Positions 11,635 through 27,444 of a DNA stretch of 64,000 nucleotides are shown here, piece after piece. The notes below the pieces were generated by a model. The model did no database searches. It was not told the origin of the DNA and saw only the letters and a program-made list of their open reading frames with translations. Source of the stretch: Solea solea. Taxonomy: Eukaryota; Chordata; Actinopteri; Pleuronectiformes; Soleidae. A program made the position numbers and the translations under genes. Every line of letters begins with the position of its first letter. The first letter of the stretch is position 1. The stretch spans positions 38,456,456 through 38,520,455 of the forward strand of contig NC_081135.1 of the NCBI RefSeq assembly GCF_958295425.1, in the 5' to 3' direction.

Positions 11635-11976
11635 CTCTGCTGAGTGTTCTGGGTAATAAAAAGTGATTTACAGGAGGCTGTGACTGCAGAGACAATGCTG
11701 CCCTCGTGTGGTTCACACGGTGCAATTACAAGTGGTTGATGAGGATTATCTGTGAATCACTCAGTCACAGGGAGGTTCATAAAGAGCAGCCTCTCATCAC
11801 CATAGTAACTAACGGCTCAACTGTAAAATAACAAGAAACAAAAGAGTAACATTAGTGATGACTTTTTCTCTTTACTGTAAAAATAAATCATAATTTTACA
11901 GTAAATAAACGTCCACAGAGAAACACAAACGGGCTACAATCATAATAATAATAATAACAATAATAATAACTTAGAA
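10911..11976. other. Intergenic DNA
   Basis: No gene seen. It has (CA)n tracts at about 11458-11492 and 11602-11632. The stretch between them (TCAATTAGCCTGTGCC, then CAAGTCATTAGACTCAGGG) is non-repetitive and could be a conserved element. Confidence 0.45.
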
Positions 11977-11989
11977 ATGAAACACAAAA

Positions 11990-12262
11990 TCACTGCAAAG
12001 ACACAAAGACACAAAATCACTGCAAAGACACAAAATCATTCAGAGACACAAAATCACTGCAAAGACACACAAAATCATTCAGAGACACAAAATCACTGCA
12101 AAGACACACAAAATCATTCAGAGACACAAAATCACTGCAAAGACACACAAAATCATTCAGAGACACAAAATCACTGCAAAGACACACAAAATCATTCAAA
12201 GACACAAAATCACTGCAAAGACACACAAAATCATTCAAAGAGACACAAAATCACTGCAGAGA
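11990..12262. repeat. Minisatellite of about 40-bp units
   Basis: About six tandem copies alternating ACAAAATCACTGCAAAGAC and ACACAAAATCATTCAGAGAC. The period leaves frames open on both strands, so the small ORFs here are not called as genes. Confidence 0.9.
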
Positions 12263-12639
12263 AACTCAAAATGAAGTCACAAATGACATAAAACAGCTTC
12301 AAAATTACAAATGAGACACAAAATAATTATAAATGAGCACAAAACAATCACAGAGTGTGTGTGTGTGATAATGATAATATTAAAGTGTAAAAAACTGAGG
12401 TTTTTAATCTGCGTCTGAAAATGACTGAGGGACGAGTGTGAGAGGACACACCCTTCACCACCACAGCACGCACACACACACACACACGTGATTCCTACTA
12501 TTATAAAAAAGATGCTAAACAATCATTTATTTAACTGAAGCTTTTTTTTACTCAAAGCTGCTTCATGATGCAGTTTTGTCATTCACTCATTCACTCACTC
12601 ATTCTTTTACACACGTTCACGCACTGACATCAAAGTCTC

Positions 12640-12712
12640 CAGGAGCAACGTGGGGGCTGGGAATCAAACCATCGACCCTGTGACTGACACCCCTACCACT
12701 AAACCACCGTGT
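12640..12712 (-). mobile_element. tRNA-derived SINE-like fragment
   Basis: Read on the minus strand it gives GTGGTTTAGTGGTAGGGGTG (A-box-like) and GGTTTGATTCCCAGCC (B-box-like), spaced as in a tRNA head. It has no credible full tRNA fold, so I call it a SINE remnant. Confidence 0.5.
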
Positions 12713-12719
12713 GTGTGTG

Positions 12720-13343
12720 TGTGTGTTACTGCTGTTAAATGGTGTAAAAGTTTAAATTTCATTGACCTTAAAATAACAACTTCAAACTCCAGACAATTTT
12801 CACCTTCAAGGCTGAAACCACAGAATGTGTTATTTAAGAGATTAATGAGGTAAATATTAGTATAGAACTATAAATAATAATAATAATAATCCATAAATTG
12901 TTGGTGTAATATTCCTGTTTTGTTTTGTAGAAATGTGTCTTTAGCAAATGACAGAAAAATAGTTTTGTTATTAAATTAAACCTCATATCTTTAAAAAAAA
13001 CATTCAATTAAATACAAATACATAACAGAGGATAAGAAATTATGATTTATTATATTAACAATAATAACAAACCCTTAGTGTCTAATATTAGTCACACTTG
13101 TATCACTGAGCACAAAAAATGTCCCTTTCAAAACCAAGCTATAAAAACCTTATTCAATTTGACTTTCATTGAGCTGATTATTTCACCTGTGACCTAATTA
13201 TTGACCTCAAATACTCATTCATTTTTAAAGATTCAACCTTTTAAATGTCACTAAAAAAAACTGAAAATAAGAATCATGTTCAATAAACTTCATGCAAAGT
13301 AGATTTTCTTTCTGTTGAATTATGCGTCAGTGGGAGGGTGGCA
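12720..13343. other. AT-rich intergenic DNA
   Basis: Nothing recognisable beyond short A/T runs and a small (AAT)n at about 12872-12890. Confidence 0.5.
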
Positions 13344-13357
13344 GCGCCATCTAGTGG
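13344..13357 (-). promoter_or_regulatory. CTCF-like motif 1
   Basis: On the minus strand this reads CCACTAGATGGCGC, a full match to the commonly used CTCF core CCASYAGRKGGCRS. It lies just past the probable 3' end of dnajb11. Binding is inferred from the motif only. Confidence 0.45.
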
Positions 13358-13496
13358 AAATAGCATGTTTTATTGTTGATTTTATCTTGTCTTTTATTCT
13401 GTTGTTTTATTGGGTTTCTTTTTTACTTCTGTTTTTGCTCGTTTGTTTCATTTGTGAGAAAACGTAAAAAAAAAGGCCTGGTCTCTTTAGACTCTG

Positions 13497-13510
13497 CTGC
13501 CATCTGCTGG
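13497..13510 (-). promoter_or_regulatory. CTCF-like motif 2
   Basis: On the minus strand this reads CCAGCAGATGGCAG, again matching the CTCF core, in the same orientation as motif 1 and about 150 bases away. Confidence 0.45.
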
Positions 13511-13558
13511 CGGCTCTGTGGTACAAGCGTCAGCGTGGTCAGAGTTTGTAGAAATCTT

Positions 13559-14259
13559 TTTATTTTTCTCAGTCAAAAGTACAACAATCTCCCTCCAGAG
13601 CTCGTGCTTTTAAAAACAGGCCACGTTATTCACATGTGAGGCCTCGGACTCGACCAGAAAAACCTGGAGGCAGCAAACGTTTAAAAAGGTTTTCAAACAC
13701 ACAGAGGAAACAGAGAGAGAGACGCTGAAGCAGCGCTGACCGGGTTTCCTCCTCACAATGAGTCACATTCACTGCGTCATTTAAGAGTTCAACTCCTAAC
13801 GCAGAGAACGCGGAGAACGCAGAGGCCAGAGCGTCCAAACACAAACATACAGAGTTACAGAGTTCTTCCTGAACAAAAGAGCGTCGTCGTTACATTCATG
13901 AAACTCATTTATCACAAAAACAAATAAAGAATTCTGCTCGACGTTAATCTGTGGACTTTCTTCTTCTTCTTCTTCTTCCAGTTCATCAGTTCATCAGGTG
14001 AAGACGGTGAATTTAACTTTATAAAATACACCAAAACAAAAGAGGCCTAATTATTATTATTATATAATATAATATCATATAATACAGGGACAATGACAAC
14101 AAAGACAAATCAAACCAAACACGTCTTTGTGTCAAACGTTAAAAAATAAAAACAAAAGTGGGTTCAATCCGTCCTGAGAACAATCTGAAAAAAAAGAATA
14201 ATAAATATACACCCTGACCCTGTGTGTGTGTGTGTGTGTGTCTCAGTGTCTCAGTCCAG

Positions 14260-14293
<34 letters not shown>

Positions 14294-14324
14294 TCAGTCC
14301 AGACTGTGTGTCTCAGTGTGTGTG
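13559..14324 (-). other. dnajb11: Probable dnajb11 3' UTR
   Basis: The sequence downstream of the dnajb11 stop codon on the minus strand. An AATAAA polyadenylation signal reads on the minus strand at 13559-13564. It contains (TG)n tracts at 14221-14240 and 14262-14292. The true 3' end is inferred. Confidence 0.5.
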
Positions 14325-18270
<3,946 letters not shown>

Positions 18271-19408
18271 ATGTTAGATTCCAGTGTGAGAGAAGGAAGA
18301 AGGTAAAAAAAAACAGCCGGCTTTTGAAGGTTGGATCCTTCTTCCTCCTCCTGTCAGAGAACAACCCTCCTCCTCCTCCTGAACACACTCAGCCTCCTGC
18401 TCACAAGACACGCCTTCTACACACAAGACACGCCTTTATTTAAAGAAACACATTCCTGCCTGACTTTAACTCAGTCGTGTTGGGTTCAAGTCCTGTCAGT
18501 TAAATCGGAATTTTAAAATGTTTTATACAAATATACATCTGTTGCATAATAATATATTTTAAAGAATATATTTCAATATAGTTGGGTTTTTAAAAAAACA
18601 AAAACATATTTTATATATTTTTTATATATATACACACACGTATATATTTATATGTACATATATACGTGTATATACACACACATACTGTATATACATACAT
18701 ATATATATGATAAGATAGTCTTTTATTAGTCCCACAGTGGGGAAATTTACATTGTCACAGCAGCAAGACAGTACAGATAAATATAATAAATAATAGAAGA
18801 CTAGAAAAAAGTGAAAAAAAAGAAGAAAAAGAATGTATGTTGTAGACAGTTTCCAGAATATATATACATTATGGGCTTGATATTGACAGAATAAGATTAA
18901 GAAGAATAAGAGTGAACATGGGATATGTAGGTATATACATTTTTTTATATCAACATTATATAAGATTTAACCCTTACTTCTCTTACATTTTATTTTAAGT
19001 GTGTAGGTAAACACACTTAAAGTAAAATAGCTCAGATAACTGTCTTTTTAACCAAATGTTGAGAGTAAAATAAAATAATGAAAATAAAAAATGCACAAAT
19101 TGAACTTAAATTAGACCACAAATTCTATTAATTTATTACATTAACATACAATTATTGTTTAACAATAATAACAATGATAATATTCAAAAATATATGATAA
19201 ATTATAACTTATTTTTCTTCTTTGATGTTTTACAGCATTTTCTCCTGAAGCACGTGAACGCAGCATGAAGCGCGCTCCCGGAGGACGCGCGCAACAGATG
19301 CCAGGACAGAGGAGGCGCCAAGTAGGAGGAAGCGCTGCAGCAACAGCAGCAGCAGCAGCTGTCAGCCTCTGGTCCGCTTCAGTCCGCCTCTAAAACCACA
19401 ACAGACCG
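18271..19408. promoter_or_regulatory. Divergent dnajb11 / tbccd1 intergenic region
   Basis: Separates the two 5' ends. The dnajb11 side (18290-18420) is pyrimidine-rich on the plus strand with CCTCC runs. The middle is AT-rich, with TATATA runs and a non-LTR-like fragment. The tbccd1 side (19250-19490) is GC-rich with CpGs, fitting a CpG-type promoter. I see no TATA box at either gene. Confidence 0.5.
18709..18800. mobile_element. Non-LTR retrotransposon-like fragment
   Basis: Contains CTTTTATTAGTCCCACAGTG, then GGGGAAATTTACATTGTCAC and AGCAGCAAGACAG. From memory this resembles a fish LINE 3' segment of the 'TTTATTGATCCC...GAAATT' type. A related short fragment is at 53742-53800. Confidence 0.5.
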
Positions 19409-19489
19409 CATCTTGTCCCACTCATGTTTGAGCAGAGCCGTGGACTCATCTTCCACAGACACGGAGCAGCGCGCTGCCGGGACCCGGAA
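19409..19489 (+). other. tbccd1: Probable non-coding first exon of tbccd1
   Basis: CpG-rich sequence ending in GACCCGGAA followed by the splice donor GTAAGA at 19490. The coding part begins after an acceptor at 20535, so a 5' UTR exon is needed here. The start is a guess. Confidence 0.45.
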
Positions 19490-19969
19490 GTAAGAACAAA
19501 CTACAAAACCGCACTGTGGTCTCTGGTTAGCATCGTATGCTAACTGCTGCTAAGTTATTAACAGCGTAGAATCACGCGTGTTAAAGTTAAACTGTGACAG
19601 AAATGAGACAAAAAACTTCTTCTTACAACTGAACAAGTAGCGTGTTTGTTAGCTCGCGTTGGCGTTAGCTTTACCCGCTGTCTGACTCTGTTAGCTTCAG
19701 CTAGCCTGGTTAGCCTGAACTAAACTTTGGCATCACGATGCTAAGACAGGTTTTTAGTGACGTAAGCATCCTCTACCCGTTGTCATGGCAGCGTTAAAGC
19801 GTCAGGTGGATGATGCAGCATCTCTACTATGCGTTCATCGCGTTCATCATGGCCGCGAAGTAGAGACGAGACGATATTTATGATGGCGATATTCACGATG
19901 TTTCTGCGGTCAAACTGTTTTCTTTTTTTCTTTTATTTAAGTAAATTATTGTTGACAAAATCACAACAT

Positions 19970-20420
19970 TGTGTGACTTTTTTTGGCACTTTGATTTTAA
20001 AGTTGATAACAATCATGTAACCGTACAAAATTTGGTGACTTTTTTGCAATTAGAAAAATGTATGGAAAGTTTTCTTTTAGTGACTTTTTGAAACATGGCC
20101 ACATTTTTTTGACGTTAGCTGAACATGACATTTTTTTCTCTATCTCAAGATTTTTTGAAACATTGCAGTTTTTTGTAACGTAGTAAGATGTTTTGTGACT
20201 TTTTGGCCTCAGCAAGAAATGTGTTGTAATGTTAGTGACATTTTTGCAACATAGTTTGTGACATTTATATTGATGCAAGACGTTTTGCAACATTAGTAAA
20301 ACAAAAATGGAAATATTGCAACATGTTTGTGGTAGTGATTTTTTTTATAATGTTACTTCATTACATCATTACATGTTTTTGTAACCTTATAATATTTTGT
20401 TAATGTTATGTGAAACTTTT
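19970..20420. repeat. Degenerate T-rich tandem repeat in tbccd1 intron 1
   Basis: About a dozen loose copies of a 25-35 bp pattern with GTGACTTTTTTGCAA, ATTTGGTGACTTTTTTGC and GTTAGTGACATTTTTGCAAC. The words resemble the GACTTTTTTGTCAAAATTTGG core of the large satellite at 27.4-40.2 kb. Confidence 0.5.
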
Positions 20421-20536
20421 TGCGACCTGAGGTGATGCAATGTTTTTGTCTTTGGTGTTTTCACCTGATTGCAAAATGTAACTTCCTGTTTGCTTTACAT
20501 TTTTATGTTTACATTTGTTTATTTTCACCTTTAAGG

Positions 20537-22824
20537 ATGGAGGCAGAGAGTGTGAGCATATGGCCGCGTATGGAGCCCTTCTTACTGGGTGCCCTGCAGG
20601 TGAATACATTCTCTCTAATGACTGTTAATAGTATTATGGGCTGTTGTCCATGTATATAAAGTCAGTGCCAGCTGCAAGTCTGCAATATCTTAAGACTTAG
20701 TTTGGCACGTTATTTCACTGTTAGACAGACTTTTCTGACAGGAAACTGAAGTTTGTAAACCACTCACTCTCCCACACCAAACCCCATAGAGAAAATCAGT
20801 GATTTTACATCACAGCACACAGGAGCTGCTGGTCTACTGCTGCCTCGTGTGGTCACTTTGTGTCACTGATGTAAATCTGAACAAAGGTCTTTAAACACAG
20901 AATTTTACAAAATAAGACACTTGAACTTAGTGATAGAGGCAGCAGTGGATCAACAACTCCTGTGTGTGTGTGTGTGTGTGATGTTAAAATCACTGGTTTT
21001 CTCTCTGGGCTTTGGTGTGGGAGAGTGAGTGATTTACAAACTTCCGTTTCCAGATAGGAAATGTTGTCTAACGGCGAAATAAAGTGATACGTGATATTTT
21101 TAAGACTTGAAACAATAATGCGTCTCATAGGTGGCTCCTCCCACCAAACTCGGCCTGCACTACCTTCGCAAAATGGCGAGCTATGTGCGGACGCGGGACG
21201 GCTGCTTCCCCCTGCTGGGCTGGACCATGTGGAGACACATCGCCTGTGGGAAGCTGCAGCTTCCAGAGGATCTGGCGTGGCTCTACTTTGAGACGTTTGA
21301 CCTTCTCGTAGGTCACACAGCGGAGCAGAGGCTGGAGTGGGCGGAGTGTCTTTCCCAGTGCTCCTCGAAAAGTGAGCTGGAGCAGCAGAGGACGAAGGTG
21401 AGAGAGAGAGAGAGAGAGAGAGTGATGGATCAGTTAACATGAGCGTGTGTGATTCTATCTGTTTGTCCCACTCGACCTCTTTTGTATCATGTCACGCAGA
21501 CTGTGCTGTGTGTTGTGTTGTGTTTTGCCTCAGGCAGAGGTTAATGTTGTAACCCTGCTCCACTGGGACACGTCGATATCTCACTCTTGTCCTCTTTTGT
21601 TTTTGCTGCAGTTGTCCGTGGACACGCTGCAGTTCCTCCTCTTCCTCTACATCCAGCAGCTGAACCGCGTGTCCCTGCGAACGTCCCTGATCGGCGAGGA
21701 GTGGCCCAGTCACCGCACTCGCTCCCCGTCTCCGTCAGACCGAGAAGCCAAGACCAGCTCTCAGAACAAGGTCCTCTTTACTGTGGAGGACAAAAGACAC
21801 ACAGATGATTCTGACACCAGAGCATCTACAGGATCAACTCTAATCTCTCATTACACTTTTTTTCCCACTGACTCGGCAGAACTGGGACGACCAGGCTCAT
21901 CTGTCTTTCGTCCAGAACCACCTCGCTGAGATTCTGGAGCTGCTGGTGGAGCCAGGACAGATGTCCCGGTCTGGACAGGCCCTGAGGGACTGTCAGGTGT
22001 GTGTAGCTGACATAAGTGTAATCCTGTTTTTGGCCACAGGAGGCAGCGTGACACTCAGCCGGTTTGAGTGTCATGTGGAGCTTCTCCTGCTGCTGCTGCC
22101 TTCTCAAACACGTTTCACATAGAAATGATCTCATGGTTGAACACATGGAGACTTTCCAGTGTTCTCACACACAGTCCTTTTAGGACAATCTCGAGAAGAT
22201 GTCCACACGTGTTCAGAAGCTGCAGAGCCTCATTTTAACCTCAAAGGTTGTTTTTAATTCACCAGACAGTATGTGTACAGTTTAAATCTGAGCAGAACGA
22301 CCATTGTTTTCATACCAATACAAAATCACAAACTCGAGTATCTGACGATGCCAATATCAGTCCAGACTAGACCTTTGTGTCACAAATATTCTTCTCCCTT
22401 AAAGAATGTGACATGACTCAGCTGAAATGCTGTCTGTGCATCATATTTATACGTCTGTGTGTAACTCTTTCCTCCAGATCTCCCTGGAGGTCGTGCGGAG
22501 CCTCAGTCTCCTCCTGGAGGGCTCAGTGTCCCGCAGCAAAGTGGTGCAGCCGGTCCACCGTCTGCTGACCAGAGGTCCTCTGCAGACTCAGGCCGGCTTC
22601 TCCACAGCGAGCCACTCCTTCTCCCTGCACCAGCTGCTCTCCTGTCTGCAGCAGAACCTCACACTCAACCCGTTTGGCATCACCGCCTGTCTGCTCTCAG
22701 GCAAGAAGCTGGCCTGGGCTCAACAAGGTATGAACCCCGTCTGCCTCCTCCTGTAGACTCGAGACCACATATGTGTGGAGCTCCAGGCCCGCGGGACACG
22801 AGGCGTATGATATTATGTACAGGA

Positions 22825-22895
<71 letters not shown>

Positions 22896-25142
22896 CTGAC
22901 CGTCTGTGCTTGCGCCCTCTAGTGGAAGGAGCCATGAAGCGAGCCAAAATAGCCAGGAACACTCACACGGCGCCGCCCGGCAGTAAGATGGTGCTGATGT
23001 CACAGGTCTTCAAACAGACGCTGGCGAAAACCTCGGACAAGCTGACGGGAGCCAACATCAAGATCCACAGATGCTCCGACGCCTTCATCTACCTGCTGTC
23101 GCCGCTCAGGTAAACACTCACTCTGCCACACCAAATTGAAGTACTATTGAGAACCTGATCATTTTTATTACTTTATCTGTATAACCCACTGTATGAGTTG
23201 TCCCGCCCTACCGCTCACGCCCCCCCAGGGGGGCCCGCCCCACTATTTGAGAAGTACTGCTTTAGAATCGTGTTCCTTGTTTTTCCTCTTCAGGTCGGTC
23301 AGTCTGGACAAATGTCGGGACAGCTTAGTGGTTCTGGGTCCTGTGGAGACCAGCGTCCACATCCACAGCTGTCATAACGTGCGGGTGGTGTGTGTGGCCG
23401 GCAGGATCGCCGTCGGAGCCTCCTCCCGCTGCACCATCCACGCTTTGACCCCAACGCGGCCCCTGCTTCTGCCCGGGAACTCTGACCTCACATTGGGGCC
23501 TTTCCACACATTCTACCCCTCCCTGGAGGATCACATGGCCAACGTGGGTTTAGCCGTGGTTCCCAACGCCTGGGATCATCCTCTGCTGCTGGGAACCGAG
23601 GGCCTCATCAACCCGTCAAACCCGGACCCCGCCTGCTACCGTCTGCTGCCCCCTGCTGACTTTCACGCCCTGGTGGTGCCGTTCAAGATGGAGGGCGACA
23701 CGTGTGAAGTGCCCGGCGGTTTACCCGCCATGTATCAGGCCACGCTCGACGACAAGCAGAAGAGGATCCAGAGCTGGCAGAGGACGGTGATGGAGGCGCG
23801 GCTTAACAAGTGAGTGAGGATTTAAAGCTGTAGTTCGTAACTTGTTTGCAGTCTTGTATATAATAACGTAAAGTGATACTTCAGTAAAAGTACAAGTATG
23901 TGACCAGAAAATGACACTTTTGTATAAAGTTGACGACATTTTACTGTTTTTAAGTATCAAAAGTCATTTTCTGTATAAAATTTAAGTTTTAGAAGTAAAA
24001 GTATTAAAAAAGTCAGGAGTCAGGATTGAGCCATGGTGGCTCAGTGGTAGGGCGAGTTGTCTTTCAACTGGAAGGTTGTGGGTTCATTTCCTGGCTCTGC
24101 TCAGCTTCATGTGTCCTTGAGCAAAGACACTTAAGCCCATGTTGCGGCTTGAGAATGTGTGAAAACTCTAGTGTTGCTAGAAATATAAATAACAAAGTAT
24201 TTGTACTTTGTTACATTGCAACACTGCTTCCTTCATCACCTTCCTTTGTCTCTGACTGAGGGAGCGTTTGTGTGCATACAGCAGCAGAGCTGGGGCGGGC
24301 GGAGCCGAGAATCCTGTTTTTAAAGGAGCAGTAGAAAAATCACTTCTGAAACTTTTCGTGGGAGCTTATTTTTATTTTTAGTAAAATGTAGCTGTTTTCA
24401 CGTAAAAGAAGTCACTTCCTGTGTGCAGTACATCTGTTACCACAAGGTGGCAGCAGCATCAAGCATTTAGTGACTGGACTTCATGTGCGTTTGTAAAAGA
24501 GGTGAAATTTACCAGGTTTCTGCTCCTCGAAGAAGAAGTGATTCTATTTCCCAGGGTCCTTGAATGCATCTCATTTGCAAAGTGTGACCACTTCCTGTTA
24601 CCGCTAATGGTTTTTATTTGCAGAATGACTACTAAATCTAAAATGTATTTTATTTCATTAGAATCTAAACTGTAACCTTTTTGTATTGTCAAAGTCCAGT
24701 GGCTTTTATTTTGAAAGCCAAGTTGAAAGGAAGTGGTGCTATGTGAGATCGGCTGAATGAGCGCTAGCTGGTAACCGCGAGGTTAATGCGTTAACTCCCC
24801 CCTTCTGTTTGCTCGGTTACAATAAAACGACGTATTTTATTTAATTAGAATAAGTGCTAAAAAAATTTATGTAAAATAATTTCATTTAAAATCTGCCGTA
24901 AATCGACAGGAAGTTGTCGTACTTTGCACATGCTCAGAACTAATGAAATGACATAATGGCGACGTGACTGATGTGTGCTCGTGTTTCACAGGGAGCAGAA
25001 GCAGAAGTTTGAGGAACTCGTGGGCGTTAAATTCCACGAGTGGCTCCTGAAGACGGGGAACAGGCAGGAGCTGGACAGCCTCATCCCTCCCACCATGACA
25101 CCGGTACACGAGTCCAACGGTCCCGCGACGGACTCGCTCTGA
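20537..25142 (+). CDS. tbccd1: TBCC domain-containing protein 1
   Basis: Centrosomal relative of tubulin cofactor C; in human cells it is needed for centrosome position and Golgi organisation. Eight coding exons: 20537-20599, 21131-21397, 21612-21770, 21880-21996, 22478-22727, 22923-23109, 23294-23809 and 24992-25142. They join in phase to 569 residues (human about 557). The start codon follows an acceptor by two bases and gives MEAESVSIWPR. Exon 6 has the conserved NPFGITACLLSGKKLAWAQQ. The C-CAP/cofactor C-like beta-helix region is mainly in exon 8 (from residue 348), with VVLGPVETSVHIHSCHNVRV and FHTFYPSLEDHM. The C-terminus has a KEQKQKFEELV helix. The family is reported to lack the GAP arginine of TBCC; the segment VETSVHIHSC agrees. 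The exon 4 donor is weak (AAG|GTCCTC) but is the only phase-correct one. It is next to dnajb11 and upstream of crygs, as in human 3q27. Confidence 0.95.
20698..21110. mobile_element. Foldback MITE, copy F (tbccd1 intron)
   Basis: Nearly full copy with CTCTCCCACACCAAACCCCA near 20767 and GGGCTTTGGTGTGGGAGAG near 21007. A (TG)n tract is in the right arm (about 20961-20980). It ends just before tbccd1 exon 3. Confidence 0.85.
22827..22893. repeat. (TG)n microsatellite in tbccd1 intron 6
   Basis: About 33 uninterrupted TG units, ending some 29 bases before the exon 7 acceptor. Confidence 0.95.
22912..22925 (-). promoter_or_regulatory. CTCF-like motif overlapping a splice acceptor
   Basis: On the minus strand this reads CCACTAGAGGGCGC, a full match to the CTCF core. 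It overlaps the CTCTAG acceptor of tbccd1 exon 7, so splice constraints could explain part of the match. Confidence 0.35.
24028..24175 (+). mobile_element. tRNA-derived SINE in tbccd1 intron 8
   Basis: Head with TGGTGGCTCAGTGGTAGGGC (A box) and GGTTGTGGGTTCATTTCC (B box), then the body TGTCCTTGAGCAAAGACAC that typically follows in fish tRNA-type SINEs. It is decayed and has no clear tail. Confidence 0.65.
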
Positions 25143-26290
25143 CTTTTGACGAGACCTGGAGTCACGTGACGCCTGCTGAGCGCCTTTGGTTTTTGTCTGA
25201 ACTGAGAAATCCTGGACGCGACAAACGGATGATTCGTGTTACTGTTCGTTAAAGAACTGGGTCGAGTCTGTCGATCCAGAAAAAAACGGCAGCTACTGTT
25301 GGTTCTTTATGTCGAAGACTCAAAACCACACCGAACCAGAACTTTCTCCTTCCTTCCTCTATCATCGTTTTCTTGTTTTTGTTCTTCACGAGTTTTACAC
25401 ACACATAAACTCACAGGCATTGTTTCAAGAAATGACTCTAAACGCTGTAGTATTTATGACCTGTAGGTGGCGCTGCCACCAAACACAGGAGAGGAAGTGT
25501 GGAGCTTGATTTTGCGTTCCACTTGTAGTCGGAACTCGGAATTTCCAACTCGGAGTGACCTCTGGGATTCCAGGATGGTACTGATGATACTTTGACCGTT
25601 AATTTGCACTTTCTGTCGCATTTGTTTACTAAATCAGTTGTGAACGTAAACTGTTGCAGTTTTGTCATCGTAGACTTGTTTCTACGGAGTTTGTGTGCGC
25701 AAAATTCCACGTAGAGCGTTGTTATCGACAACGGTAGCTAGTCCGAGTTAGGTTTACGCTTCCGACTTCTCTCCTGCGACACGGTGAACTTGGCGGTCGA
25801 CGCCGCTCCCAGTTCCAAAATGAAAATTGAACGCATAAAGAGCTAAGTAAAAAATCCAAACACTTGGGGTGGGGCTTCGCCAACATACGTTATCGCGATA
25901 TTGCAAAAATAGTATCGTACATCACATATTTGCGATGTACTCACACAGGCGCCTGGCACCATCTGGGGGACTGAAATCTTTTTTTTTTTTTTCCTGACTT
26001 CCAAGTTGCGACGTAAATGGATCTCGTAAAGCTCACGAACAAAATACAGAAGAAGGTGGTGACGAGCTATGACATCATTGTTTTTGCGAAGTTGCGAATT
26101 TGTTGTTACACACGAAAACTATTTTGTTAATCTGGGTTTTTGAAAAAGTTACATTTAGGATCCTTTAATCCGATAAAAATACTAACAAACGGTTTCGTGT
26201 GTAGGGGCCGTCTATGTATAGGGATTTAATTTGGTGATTAATATTCTTTTGTTTGGAGGACAGAAAATAAAGGGTTTTGGTCCCAAAAAT
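25143..26290 (+). other. tbccd1: Probable tbccd1 3' UTR
   Basis: No other gene is seen after the tbccd1 stop. The first AATAAA on the plus strand is at 26266-26271. A CTCF-like site with one mismatch (CCTGTAGGTGGCGC) lies at 25460-25473. The UTR end is inferred. Confidence 0.4.
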
Positions 26291-27444
26291 AAGGCGAGAC
26301 AAAGCAGCGTAATTTAAATATCCAGTATTGTAGCAGTTAAAGTCACGACATCAGATGAAACGCGCAAACTCCGATACAATCCAGAAACTTTAAAAATGAA
26401 GCTACGTGAATTTATTTTAACACAAAAGAAGGAAAATTGTATAAAAATTGGTATTGAAAAAAACCTCAAAATGTTGCCGTTTTATTATCGGTGCAAAAAA
26501 AATTCTGAAGTCTGCTCACATATTTAAATTATTTGTTATTTTTCTTTTTAAAAAAAATAATAAAAAATGGAGAATGTAAATATTAAATAAATTCAGCACT
26601 TTGGTTTTTAACAATGTTCATTCATTAGCTCAGGACATAAGTGTGTTTTTTTTCCTTAATTATTTAGAATTAAATAAACTCACTTTTTTTGTGTTTGGTG
26701 GGGAAAAAAAGACATTTTAACAATTTTTTTTCTGTTCGTAACTGAACCGTGGAAAGTCGCGTCGTCGATCGAGAACAGTGTTTCACAAACTTTGTGCGTC
26801 TGAAAGATGTTTACTACATTAATTAAAACATTCATACATACATGTATGTTTTAAATTATTTAGGGACCCAAAAATAATCTCCCGCGACTCATCTGTGGGC
26901 CCCCGACCCAGACTTTGAGAACCACTGGACTTGAAACCAAATTTTGTGCCAAAAGCATGAGTTTGCAGATAATTAACCATGTTTATTTTTGTATTAATCC
27001 ACATACTAACATGGATATTTTAGTATTATATAAACGTATAAATATACAGTAGAGTCTATTTTTCATAAATCCTCGGTGCCTCCTCCCTCTCACGCTCTCA
27101 CGCTTAGTTTTACTTTAATCGAACACGACTGCTGCAGTTTTTATTTCCTTCATGAGCGTTGAATGAAAAAAATGTGATGTCGTCGTCAGAATGTTTAAGA
27201 AAAGATGAAAAATGCTGCTGTGATGTGTTTTCACAATGAAAGTGGCTCCGCCTCCTTCTTCCTGTTTGAAGAACATGATGATAAAATAAAATAAATGTTT
27301 TTGAATAAAATGGCAGCACTTCCTGTTTGATTATTTGGATAAAAGACAGAAAAGAAAAAATAAGATTAAAAAGATGTCATTGTGTCGAAAGATAAAGATA
27401 AACAGTATGAGAAAAAAATAGTATGAGAAAAAAAAATTAGAAGC
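26291..27444. other. AT-rich intergenic DNA before the satellite
   Basis: No gene recognised. It holds A/T runs, a third 'GGTCGGG' repeat copy at 26855-26940, and a short tandem run (AGTATGAGAAAAAAA) at 27406-27440 directly before the satellite begins. Confidence 0.5.
26855..26940 (-). mobile_element. Dispersed 'GGTCGGGACCCAC' repeat, copy 3
   Basis: The minus strand reads CAGTGGTTCTCAAAGTCTGG, then GGTCGGGGGCCCACAGATGA, as in the copies at 7128 and 7410. Confidence 0.6.

Noticed and set aside
11977..12291. 104-codon ORF of His/Asn/Lys repeats
   Set aside because: Translation of a 40-bp minisatellite that is open on both strands.
12640..12712. tRNA gene on the minus strand
   Set aside because: Only box-like words remain; no full cloverleaf can be drawn.
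13626..13844. 72-codon minus-strand ORF downstream of dnajb11
   Set aside because: No recognisable domain, and it lies in the probable 3' UTR.
24028..24175. tRNA gene
   Set aside because: A and B boxes are present, but the acceptor stem does not pair and SINE body sequence follows, so it is a SINE.
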